A stretch of 64,000 bases of DNA. Origin: an uncultured Kineothrix sp. (GTDB taxonomy: Bacteria; Bacillota; Clostridia; Lachnospirales; Lachnospiraceae). A model generated the notes under the pieces. The model ran no database searches and had not been told where the DNA came from. It was given only the letters and a program-made list of their open reading frames with translations. Below, in pieces: positions 17,977-25,080 of the stretch; position 1 is the first letter of the stretch, and each line of letters starts with the position of its first letter. Where the stretch lies: positions 1-64,000 of the forward strand of contig CAJUSR010000001.1 in assembly GCA_910588855.1 (NCBI GenBank), given 5' to 3'. The position numbers and the translations under genes are program-made.

Positions 17977-18753
17977 TCATGGTTTCTCATAAAAGAAAGA
18001 ATTTTTTCTCTCATAGCCTATTTCTTTATAATTGATAATCTGCTCCGTACTTCCGATAAACAGCAGCCCTTTACGCGCCAGCGCTTTTTGGAATTTGACA
18101 AACACTTCGTCTTTGGCTTCTTCCGTAAAATATATCAATACGTTACGGCAGACAATCATATGCCATCCATCACGGTATGCATCCTTCAGCAGATTATGCT
18201 GGCTAAACTCCACCCGCTTTTTCACAGCATCTGAAATCTGATATGACAAACCAACCTTTGTAAAATATTTCTTCTTCAAATCTTCCGGCACATTTGCCAC
18301 GCTTTTAGCGCTATATAAGCCTACTTTCGCTTTGGCAATTACTTGTTTATCCAAATCTGTAGCATATATCTTAACCTGTTCTATCGGGATATGCCTTGAC
18401 AATGCCATCACAAGAGAATACGGTTCATCCCCTGTAGAACATGCCGCACTCCAGATTTTCAGATTCTTGCCAAATTTGGAAATAAGCTCCGGTATAATCT
18501 GTGTATCCAATACTTTCCATTGATCCGCATTGCGGTAAAATTCGGAAACATTTATCGTAAGATAATTGATAAACTCTTCAAATTTTGCCGTGTTTGTCTT
18601 GATGAAAGTCATATATTTGTCATAACCAACTATACTATTCTTTGCAATCAGCGTATCAATACGGCGCTTCATCTGTTTTTCCTTGTAAGCGTTCAAATCA
18701 ATTTTTGTAAGGTCGTACACCGCTTTTTTAAACCATTCGTAATCATAAGCCAT
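17977..18753 (-). CDS. cheR: CheR-type methyltransferase (orphan)
   Basis: SAM-dependent glutamate methyltransferase of chemoreceptors. The 258-residue protein has the N-terminal CheR helical domain (about 1-75) and the Rossmann methyltransferase domain with IWSAACSTGDEPYSLVMAL (about 97-115). MIVCRNVLIYFT and LLFIGSTEQI follow. No chemoreceptor, CheB or flagellar gene is in the window. It begins 44 bases after rpsA on the same strand with no terminator seen between, so it may be cotranscribed with that operon. Ribosome binding site weak. Its methyl acceptor is unknown. Confidence 0.9.
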   Translation of the reverse strand: MAYDYEWFKKAVYDLTKIDLNAYKEKQMKRRIDTLIAKNSIVGYDKYMTFIKTNTAKFEEFINYLTINVSEFYRNADQWKVLDTQIIPELISKFGKNLKIWSAACSTGDEPYSLVMALSRHIPIEQVKIYATDLDKQVIAKAKVGLYSAKSVANVPEDLKKKYFTKVGLSYQISDAVKKRVEFSQHNLLKDAYRDGWHMIVCRNVLIYFTEEAKDEVFVKFQKALARKGLLFIGSTEQIINYKEIGYERKNSFFYEKP

Positions 18754-18796
18754 GGCAAATACCTACCGTCATATTAATATTTTTAAAAACAAACCC

Positions 18797-19939
18797 TTAT
18801 TCTTCGGAGCTGTCCTGCTCTTCGGCAATCACCGCATTGATATCCACCGATACTACATCTGCATCTTCATCGATAACTTTCGGTTCGGAAGCAATCATTG
18901 CTTTGATGCTTAAGCTGATTTTTTTGTCTTCATTGTTAAAATCAACTACCTTCGCCGTAATTTCCTCGCCCACTTTTAAAACATCTGCCGGTTTCTCAAT
19001 ATGTTCTTTAGAAATCTGGGAAACATGAAGCAATGCATCCACGCCCGGCTCCAACTCAATAAATGCGCCGAAATCGGTCATTCTTGCTACTTTTCCTGTC
19101 ACGATATTGCCTGTTGCATATTTCTCCGCCGCATCTTTCCACGGATTAGCATCTGCAAATTTAAGGCTCAATGCAATCTTATTTCCTGCGATTTCTTTAA
19201 TCAATACCTTTAATTTTTCTCCAACCTTGAATACCTTCTTCGGGTTCTCCACTCTGCCCCAGGACATCTCTGAAATATGGAGGAGACCGTCTGCACCGCC
19301 CAAATCAATGAATGCGCCGAAATCGGTTACATTCTTAACGGTTCCTTCTACTACATCCCCTTCTTTAATGGACTCGAACAGTTTTCTCTGAAGTTCAGCT
19401 TTTTCTGCTACAATCAACTGTTTGCGGTCACCGATATATCTTCTTCTCTTAGGATTATATTCACTGATGACAAATTGTATTTCCTGTCCTGCATATTTGG
19501 ATAAATCTCTTTCATAAATATCGGATACAAGGCTTGCCGGAATAAAAATCCTTACTTCTTCTACTACTACGCTTAAACCACCGTCCAAAACCTGTGCCAC
19601 TTTCGCGGTAAGGACTTCTTTGCTGTTAAACGCTTCTTCAATCCTCTTATTGCCCCTGTCAGCCGCCAACCTTTTATAAGTAAGGAGAACTTGTCCTTCC
19701 CCATCGTTTACTTTCAATATCTTGACTTCCATCGTATCGCCTGTCTTAGCGACTGTTGTTAAATCTACATTGGGTTCGTTAGTGTATTCGCTTCTTGTCA
19801 ATATGCCATCTGATTTGTAGCCAATATTGAGAATAATCTCTTCAGGCTTTACGTCGATGACTGTGCCTTCCACTACCTCTCCCGCATGAATTGTCTTTAA
19901 TGATTCCTCTAACATTTGTTCAAAAGTTAATTCTGACAT
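18797..19939 (-). CDS. rpsA: Ribosomal protein S1-like, four S1 domains
   Basis: RNA-binding protein of 380 residues with four S1 repeats, at about 14-80, 97-163, 183-252 and 268-338. The third and fourth are the most canonical (VVEGTVKNVTDFGAFIDLGGADGLLHISE and VTGKVARMTDFGAFIELEPGVDALLHVS). The C-terminus is acidic. It helps mRNA binding on the ribosome; the Firmicute S1 is shorter than the six-domain E. coli protein. Start ATG 19939 has GAGGAGG nine bases upstream, located inside the end of ispH. The overlap with ispH is 20 bases. In some Clostridia these two genes are fused; here they are separate frames. Confidence 0.92.
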   Translation of the reverse strand: MSELTFEQMLEESLKTIHAGEVVEGTVIDVKPEEIILNIGYKSDGILTRSEYTNEPNVDLTTVAKTGDTMEVKILKVNDGEGQVLLTYKRLAADRGNKRIEEAFNSKEVLTAKVAQVLDGGLSVVVEEVRIFIPASLVSDIYERDLSKYAGQEIQFVISEYNPKRRRYIGDRKQLIVAEKAELQRKLFESIKEGDVVEGTVKNVTDFGAFIDLGGADGLLHISEMSWGRVENPKKVFKVGEKLKVLIKEIAGNKIALSLKFADANPWKDAAEKYATGNIVTGKVARMTDFGAFIELEPGVDALLHVSQISKEHIEKPADVLKVGEEITAKVVDFNNEDKKISLSIKAMIASEPKVIDEDADVVSVDINAVIAEEQDSSEE

Positions 19940-20786
19940 AATTTTGAACCTCCTCAATAATATTATTTGGGGTAGACGCCCCGGCAGTAATACCGACCGG
20001 TGAAGCCGTTTTAGGTAGTTCTAAACGCAAGTCATCCAGTGTCTGTATAAAATAAGTATTCTCACATTCTTCTTTACAAATCTCGTACAACTTTCTTGTA
20101 TTAGAACTGTGAGTACCCCCTATTACTATCATGTTTTCAACCTGAGCTGCAATCTGCCTCGCCTCAGTCTGCCGTTCTTCCGTTGCGCTACATATAGTAT
20201 TCACAACACTAACATTGTAACCTTTTTTCAAAAAAATTTCAACTAATTCTTTAAATTTGTTGTAGTTAAATGTCGTTTGGGAAACAATACATATTTCTTC
20301 CCCCTTTAAGTTAAGGTTTTTTTCCTCATTTACAAATGCTTGGGCCCGTTCCTTTGAGTCGATAACTGCCGTCTCTGTCATCGACCATCCTTTTATCCCT
20401 TCCACCTCCGGATGGCCGGGGTTTCCGATAATTACAACCCTTTTCCCCAATCCGCTTTCCTTCTCCACAATTGCATGGATTTTTTTAACAAAAGGGCATG
20501 TAGCATCTACGCATTCCAGCCCTTTGCGTTCCAGCAGTTCATACACATCCTTCGCTACACCGTGGGAACGTATAACGACTGTTCCGTCCTCCAGCTGCCT
20601 TAAGCCATCTATATCTTCTACAACAACGACTCCCTGACTTTCCAGGTCTTTCACTACTTCTTCATTATGGATAATCGGGCCGAAGGTATAAATCTTCCTT
20701 CCACTTTCCAACTGTTCATATACTTTCTCCACAGCCCTTTTTACCCCAAAGCAGAAGCCGGCGCTCTTTGCCCTTATTACTTCCAT
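19920..20786 (-). CDS. ispH: 4-hydroxy-3-methylbut-2-enyl diphosphate reductase
   Basis: Last enzyme of the MEP pathway, reducing HMBPP to IPP and DMAPP with a 4Fe-4S cluster. The 288-residue protein has the three cluster cysteines in SAGFCFGVKRAV, DATCPFVKKIH and NTICSATEERQ, plus GTHSSNT and AGASTPNN in the last third. The start is taken as ATG 20786 (MEVIRAKSAGFCFG, the family N-terminus). The frame stays open upstream through a purine-rich repeat region (to 20873) coding only Lys/Glu/Gly, which I treat as leader. AAAAGGAG lies 14 bases upstream. Position between cmk and rpsA is the common clostridial arrangement. Confidence 0.93.
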   Translation of the reverse strand: MEVIRAKSAGFCFGVKRAVEKVYEQLESGRKIYTFGPIIHNEEVVKDLESQGVVVVEDIDGLRQLEDGTVVIRSHGVAKDVYELLERKGLECVDATCPFVKKIHAIVEKESGLGKRVVIIGNPGHPEVEGIKGWSMTETAVIDSKERAQAFVNEEKNLNLKGEEICIVSQTTFNYNKFKELVEIFLKKGYNVSVVNTICSATEERQTEARQIAAQVENMIVIGGTHSSNTRKLYEICKEECENTYFIQTLDDLRLELPKTASPVGITAGASTPNNIIEEVQNYVRINF

Positions 20787-20789
20787 CCT

Positions 20790-21070
20790 TTTTCCAGACT
20801 CCTTTTCGTTTTTCAATCCCTTCTCTTTCTTCCAAACCCCTTTTCGTTTTTCAATCCCTTCTCTTTCTTCCAACCCCTTTTTCCTTTTTCAATCCCCTTT
20901 TTTCCCAACCCTTTTCTTTTTTAATCCTTTTTTTACTTCAATCCCTTTTCTTCAGTTCCTTTTTTCTTCAAGTTCCTTTTCTTTTCCTCAGTTCCTTTTT
21001 TTCTTCAAATCCTTTTTCTTTTCTTCAGTCCCTTTTTTCCTCAAATCCTTTTTTCCGTATTTTCTCTCTT
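20790..21070. repeat. Purine/pyrimidine-skewed degenerate tandem repeats between cmk and ispH
   Basis: About 280 bases that are almost pure C/T on the plus strand (A/G on the transcribed minus strand). Two near-exact 38-bp units start at 20801 and 20839 (each containing TTTTCGTTTTTCAATCCC), followed by shorter decayed units of about 20-25 bp. In the mRNA sense this gives many AAAGG/GGAAG tracts, i.e. repeated Shine-Dalgarno-like sequence just ahead of ispH. No protein family fits the frame crossing it. Confidence 0.8.
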
Positions 21071-21078
21071 CTGCCCCT

Positions 21079-21744
21079 TTAAAAAGCTTCCTTGCATAAT
21101 CCGGTAATTACCTCAACCACTTCCTCAATTGTCATATCCGAGGAATCCACAAGCGTTGCATCCTTGGCCTGGCGGAGCGGGGAAATCTCTCTGTTCATAT
21201 CCCTTTCATCCCTCTCGATAATATCTTTTTCTATCTGTGCGAAATCACAATGGATTCCCTTTGCCGTCAATTCATCATATCTTCTCTTTGCCCGGACCGT
21301 GCTGCTTGCCGTTAGGTAAACTTTTACATCCGCATCCGGAAGCACACAGGTTCCGATATCCCTGCCGTCCATCACCACATCTGACTCCCTGGCTAAAAGC
21401 TGCTGTAACTCTACCAGTTTTTTACGGACATCCGGGTTTATACTGCTGGCAGAAGCCATATTGCCCACTTCCTCCGTCCGGATAAGCCCGTTTACATTTT
21501 CACCGTTCAAAAATACTACCTGCTCCCCGTCTACGTAACGTATGGTAATGTCCACATCCTTACATTCCCTGCTTATTTTTTCCCCATCCTCTGCCGGGAT
21601 GCCATTGCGGATAAAATAAAGCGCCATAGCCCGGTACATAGCCCCCGTATCCACATAAATAAATCTCATGTTTTTTGCGATTTTTTTTGCTATTGTGCTT
21701 TTTCCTGCCCCTGCCGGCCCGTCAATTGCTATATTATAACTCAT
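21079..21744 (-). CDS. cmk: Cytidylate kinase
   Basis: Phosphorylates CMP and dCMP with ATP. The 221-residue protein starts MSYNIAIDGPAGAGKSTIAKK, which holds the P-loop. YVDTGAMYRAMALYF and VVMDGRDIGTCVLPDADVKVYLTA are the NMP-binding and core blocks. Start ATG 21744 has GGAAGGAG upstream and overlaps the stop of the flavoprotein gene as ATGA, indicating coupled translation. The position flavoprotein-cmk-ispH-rpsA is typical of Clostridia. Confidence 0.95.
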   Translation of the reverse strand: MSYNIAIDGPAGAGKSTIAKKIAKNMRFIYVDTGAMYRAMALYFIRNGIPAEDGEKISRECKDVDITIRYVDGEQVVFLNGENVNGLIRTEEVGNMASASSINPDVRKKLVELQQLLARESDVVMDGRDIGTCVLPDADVKVYLTASSTVRAKRRYDELTAKGIHCDFAQIEKDIIERDERDMNREISPLRQAKDATLVDSSDMTIEEVVEVITGLCKEAF

Positions 21745-22991
21745 TGTTTCTGCTCCTTCCCTGCGGCAAAAACTCCTGCCTGATATCCGGTAGACCATGC
21801 AATCTGCAGATTAAATCCTCCGGTCAATGCATCTACGTCCAAAATTTCCCCTGCAAAATACAATCCTTTTATCCTTTTGGATTCCATAGTAGAAGGATTT
21901 ACTTCCTTTACATGGATGCCGCCGCGAGTAATGACCGCTTCCGCATAGTCTCTTGTTCCTGTCACTGTCATTTCCATATTCTTTATTAAATGGGCAAACT
22001 GCAGCCTTTCCTCTTTTGTAATTTCATGGATTTTCTTTTCCCCGTCTATGCCGGATAAATCCACCATAACAGGAATCAGCTTAGAAGGGAACAATTCCCC
22101 TAACGAATTTTTAAACTGTTTATTCTTATTTTCTTCAAAATCCCGTAAAAGCCTTTTGTCAAGCTGTTGAGGGGTAAGCGCCGGTTTTAAATCCAAACGC
22201 AGCACCGCCTTTTCTCCTTTGCATTTCTTTCCATAATAACTGCTTGCACTTAAAATCAAAGGCCCGCTCACACCGAAATGGGTAAAAAGCATCTCCCCAA
22301 ACCCCTCATAAAAAGGTTTCTTCCCCTTCAAACCAAGATATACCTTTACATTTTTCAGAGAAAGCCCCTGCAATGCTTTGCACCATGTCTCTTGTATGTG
22401 AAAGGGAACCAAGGAAGGAGACGTTTCTTTTACCGTATGTCCTCTTTCCGCTGCCATACGGTAACCAGCCCCATCAGAACCAGTGGATGGATAAGAAAGC
22501 CCTCCTGTTGTCAGGATAACAGCATCCCCATATTCTTCCAGCCCGTTTGCCAGCCTCACGCCTTTGACGCAGCCTTCCTTGACTACCAACCCTTTTACCT
22601 CTGTTTTCAGCCAGACATCCACCTCTCTTTTTTTCAACTGCCCAGCCAAAGCAGCTATCACATCCGACGAATGATCCGAAACAGGAAATACCCTGCCTCC
22701 CCTTTCTATTTTCACCGGACATCCCGCCTTTTCAAACCAATCCATCACCGCCCGGTTATCGAACCCATAAAAGGCACTGTATAAAAACTTGGCGTTTGTT
22801 ACCACATTCTGAAACAGCTCTTCCATATCGCAGGCATTGGTAAGGTTGCATCTTCCTTTTCCCGTAATAAACAGCTTCTTCCCAAGTTTTTCGTTCTTCT
22901 CATATAATACGGTTTTTGCACCTTGTTCCGCCGCTGCCGCTGCCGCCATCATCCCTGCTGCCCCGCCGCCGACTACTATCACTTTTTTCAT
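21741..22991 (-). CDS. HI0933-family FAD-dependent oxidoreductase
   Basis: A 416-residue flavoprotein of the HI0933/YhiN family (often named aminoacetone oxidase family FAD-binding enzyme). Dinucleotide-binding motif VVGGGAAGMMAAAAAAEQG is at 5-23. The family signature LFITGKGRCNLTNACD follows, and the C-terminal FAD block GGIHVKEVNPSTMESK and GFNLQIAWSTGYQAG closes the protein. Physiological substrate unknown. RBS AGGAG upstream; 21 bases after the RpiR-type regulator. Confidence 0.9.
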   Translation of the reverse strand: MKKVIVVGGGAAGMMAAAAAAEQGAKTVLYEKNEKLGKKLFITGKGRCNLTNACDMEELFQNVVTNAKFLYSAFYGFDNRAVMDWFEKAGCPVKIERGGRVFPVSDHSSDVIAALAGQLKKREVDVWLKTEVKGLVVKEGCVKGVRLANGLEEYGDAVILTTGGLSYPSTGSDGAGYRMAAERGHTVKETSPSLVPFHIQETWCKALQGLSLKNVKVYLGLKGKKPFYEGFGEMLFTHFGVSGPLILSASSYYGKKCKGEKAVLRLDLKPALTPQQLDKRLLRDFEENKNKQFKNSLGELFPSKLIPVMVDLSGIDGEKKIHEITKEERLQFAHLIKNMEMTVTGTRDYAEAVITRGGIHVKEVNPSTMESKRIKGLYFAGEILDVDALTGGFNLQIAWSTGYQAGVFAAGKEQKQ

Positions 22992-23012
22992 TCTTCGCTT
23001 TCTGCTCCTTGT

Positions 23013-23954
23013 TTAATCTTTCTCTTTCATTAAAGGGTAATTCAATATCGGTTCCTCATCAATAAAATTAATTTCATCATTCAGATATACCTGATAATTA
23101 TTCCAAACCTGCTCCAATTCTTCCAAATTCTGCTTTACATCCTCCGGCCGCTTTAAGCAAAGCGCTACCACCAGCGCATTGATTAAGCTGAGGGGGGCTA
23201 CCAGCGAATCCACAATGGATACCATATCGCTTCTGGCAAATAAGTTGCAGGAAGAATAAAGGTTCATAGGGGAATGGACGCTGTCCGTAATGGCAATCAC
23301 CTTCGCATTCCTGTCATTGGCAAATTCCATTGCCTTCAAGGTTCTCATGGAGTATCTTGGGAAACTGATTCCCACAATTGCGTCCTTTTCCCCAATCCGT
23401 ATCATCTGCTCGAACATCTCACTGGCGCTTGTCGTCCTGAGCTGCACCACATTCCCTCTAATCATATTCAAATAAAAACAAAGGAAATCCGCCAACGGCT
23501 CGCAACTGCGGATTCCGACAATATATACGGTACGGGCTTCCAAAATAATGTCCACTGCCGTTTCAAAAGAAATCCCGTCCAAATGTTCTATTGTATCCTG
23601 TAGTTTCTCAATATCCGCCTCCAGCACGGATGTCAATATCTCCGATTGCGAGCTTTTCCCATATTTTACCCCAATCTTCTGAACTGAATTTAGCTTGTCC
23701 TTTACCCATTCTTCCAGCGCTTTCTGGAACTTCGGATATCCGTCATAGCCGATGCCTGCCGCAAACCTCACGACGGTGGATTCACTGGTTCCCACTGTTT
23801 CCCCCAGCTTCGCTGCTGTCATAAACACTGCCTGTTCGTAATGATTGGTAATATATGCGGCAATTGCCTTATGGCTTTTGCTCATTTGGGGATATCTCTC
23901 ATTCATCTTGGATATGACATCCCCTTCTTCCCCCTTTTTTCTTTCCATTTCCAT
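23013..23954 (-). CDS. RpiR/MurR-family transcriptional regulator
   Basis: A 313-residue regulator with an N-terminal HTH_6 domain (MSKSHKAIAAYI...TAAKLGETVGTSESTVVRFA, about 20-85) and a C-terminal SIS sugar-phosphate domain (AVDIILEARTVYIVGIRSC..., about 130-265). Family members sense phosphosugars. Start ATG 23954 has AAGGA nine bases upstream; a GTG at 23975 in frame is less supported. It leads the flavoprotein-cmk-ispH-rpsA run. No sugar catabolic gene is next to it, so the effector and target cannot be named. Confidence 0.88.
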   Translation of the reverse strand: MEMERKKGEEGDVISKMNERYPQMSKSHKAIAAYITNHYEQAVFMTAAKLGETVGTSESTVVRFAAGIGYDGYPKFQKALEEWVKDKLNSVQKIGVKYGKSSQSEILTSVLEADIEKLQDTIEHLDGISFETAVDIILEARTVYIVGIRSCEPLADFLCFYLNMIRGNVVQLRTTSASEMFEQMIRIGEKDAIVGISFPRYSMRTLKAMEFANDRNAKVIAITDSVHSPMNLYSSCNLFARSDMVSIVDSLVAPLSLINALVVALCLKRPEDVKQNLEELEQVWNNYQVYLNDEINFIDEEPILNYPLMKEKD

Positions 23955-24072
23955 CTTACGTAATCCTTCACTCACTCTCAGCCATGCCGCATACTACGGC
24001 ATAAAACTATCGTCTCTTACATATTTTCTTTCCAGTATATATGGTTTTTGGGGAAATAGCAATGTTTTTGTT

Positions 24073-24112
24073 GGGGGGGGTGGGGATGGGAGGGATTGGG
24101 GGTGAGTGGGGG
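24073..24112 (+). other. G-run tract, G-quadruplex candidate
   Basis: Consecutive G-runs of 8, 4, 3, 3, 5 and 5 separated by one to four bases on the plus strand, directly left of element B copy 1. More than four runs of three or more G with short loops meets the usual quadruplex pattern. The first 30 or so bases have no strong complement nearby. Confidence 0.65.
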
Positions 24113-24117
24113 AGTCC

Positions 24118-24346
24118 GGAAGTTGGGGAAATGGGTGGTGGTGGGATGGATGGTTTTTGTTGGGTTTTACTAAGCAGAATGGGGAAGGTTGGGATTCCGT
24201 ACGGGTCGTCTGCAAGCGGCATCCTTGCCGCACAAAGACTAACTTTGACCTCCTTGTCACAGTTACCCTAGTTGGTTGGGCATTCTGCTAAGTATAACCT
24301 CAACAAAAACCAACTCACCCCACCACCACCCATTTCCCCAACTTCC
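24118..24346 (-). repeat. Element B, copy 1: snap-back element with conserved core
   Basis: Arms 24118-24180 and 24281-24346 are imperfectly complementary over about 63 bases, enclosing a 100-base loop. The arm tips next to the loop carry TACTAAGCAGAATG. The loop, read on the minus strand, has a core GTCTTTGTGCGGCAAGGATG followed by CCGCTTGCAGAC (24208-24239), a nested hairpin. A second small dyad (24243-24260) lies beside it. The same core occurs in copy 2 on the opposite strand. Confidence 0.8.
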
Positions 24347-24374
24347 TACCGTATCCCCTGTTTAATGTAGCAAT

Positions 24375-24568
24375 CAATGTCATTTAGTTAGTGCCTTGAT
24401 TCAGCCGTAAGGAACATAAAATGCTCAAGGAACCCGTTAAAAAACGTCGGCACTTAACGAGGTTCCTCACGAGTTTAGTGTCCGTTACGCTTTTTACCGA
24501 GCGAAAGCGTGGTGACGGAGCATTTTATGTTCCTCACGGCGTCCGGTACCGTTAACTAAATGACATTG
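24375..24568. mobile_element. Element A, copy 1 (194-bp MITE-like element)
   Basis: Termini CAATGTCATTTAGTTA and its inverted complement form 16-bp perfect inverted repeats. The flanks ATGTAGCAAT (24365-24374) and ATGTGGCAAT (24569-24578) are a 10-bp target duplication with one mismatch. A 21-bp inner inverted repeat beginning GCCGTAAGGAAC folds inside. No coding capacity. Same length as the copies at 57639 and 60261. Confidence 0.88.
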
Positions 24569-24642
24569 ATGTGGCAATCCCCCGTTTATTGAGAGAGGAA
24601 GGCATCTAGCAAACTCTCTTTATTAAAGGGATAGAAAATGTA

Positions 24643-24868
24643 GGAGTTGCGTGCATGGGCGGGTGAGGGTGTTTTGGTTTTTGTAGTGGGGTTTTACTTA
24701 GCAGAATGTTCGATAACCAAGGGAACCGTGACATGGATGTCACGGTTAGTCTGCGTGCGGCATGGATGCCGCTTGCAGACGACCTGTCCGCCATCCACAG
24801 CCTCCCCATTCTGCTTAGTAAACCCCTACAAAAACCATACACCCCCACCCGCCCATGCACGCAACTCC
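24643..24868 (+). repeat. Element B, copy 2: snap-back element, opposite orientation
   Basis: Arms 24643-24708 and 24807-24868 pair over about 62 bases around a 98-base loop. The loop carries two clean hairpins: CCGTGACATGGATGTCACGG (24726-24745) and GTCTGC-GT-GCGGCA-TGGA-TGCCGC-TT-GCAGAC (24749-24780). Inner arm sequence (TTTTTGTAG..., TTACTTAGCAGAATG) matches copy 1. The outer arms (from GGAGTTGCGTGCATGGGCGG) differ from copy 1 yet pair within this copy. Confidence 0.8.
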
Positions 24869-24903
24869 GGTCGTCCCCCATAACGACATATTTCCTCTGC
24901 ACA

Positions 24904-25034
24904 TAAAAAAAGAATCCTGCTTGCAGGATTCTCCGCCTGCGGCGGGCCGCAGCAGCGACATACTTTCCCACCGCCGCGCGATAATTACTTTTTACCATAT
25001 GGGAAATTCGGAAAACTTTCCTATACGGTAAAAA
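24904..25034. repeat. Element C, copy 2
   Basis: Second copy of the 133-bp multi-hairpin repeat of 4163-4296: GAATCCTGCTTGCAGGATTC, CCGCCTGCGGCGGG and the final stem (24989-25006 with 25017-25034), here with two mismatches. It lies immediately downstream of the decarboxylase operon terminator. Confidence 0.75.
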
Positions 25035-25068
25035 AGAGGATTGCCCAAACAATCCAAGCAATCCTCTT
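25034..25068 (-). terminator. Terminator of the sodium-pump decarboxylase operon
   Basis: On the minus strand AAGAGGATTGC (25058-25068), a 13-base loop, and GCAATCCTCTT (25034-25044), followed by TTTTT. The stem starts 13 bases after the oadA stop. The T-run is shared with the edge of element C copy 2. Confidence 0.85.
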
Positions 25069-25080
25069 CCCATTCTTCTC

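Larger units (their letters stand above)
23955..25080. other. Gene-free repeat hotspot between rpiR and the decarboxylase operon
   Basis: About 1.1 kb with no supportable gene. Open frames here are by-products of GC-skewed palindromes. From left to right it holds a G-run tract (24073-24112), element B copy 1, element A copy 1, element B copy 2 in opposite orientation, element C copy 2 and the terminator of the decarboxylase operon. Each is annotated separately. Confidence 0.8.

Noticed and set aside
24375..24568. Element A as an integron attC site
   Set aside because: No GTTRRRY core sites and no integrase or cassette genes; 10-bp target duplications point to transposition instead.
24118..24868. 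Element B as a retron
   Set aside because: The hairpin layout recalls an msd, but there is no reverse transcriptase gene next to it or elsewhere in the window.
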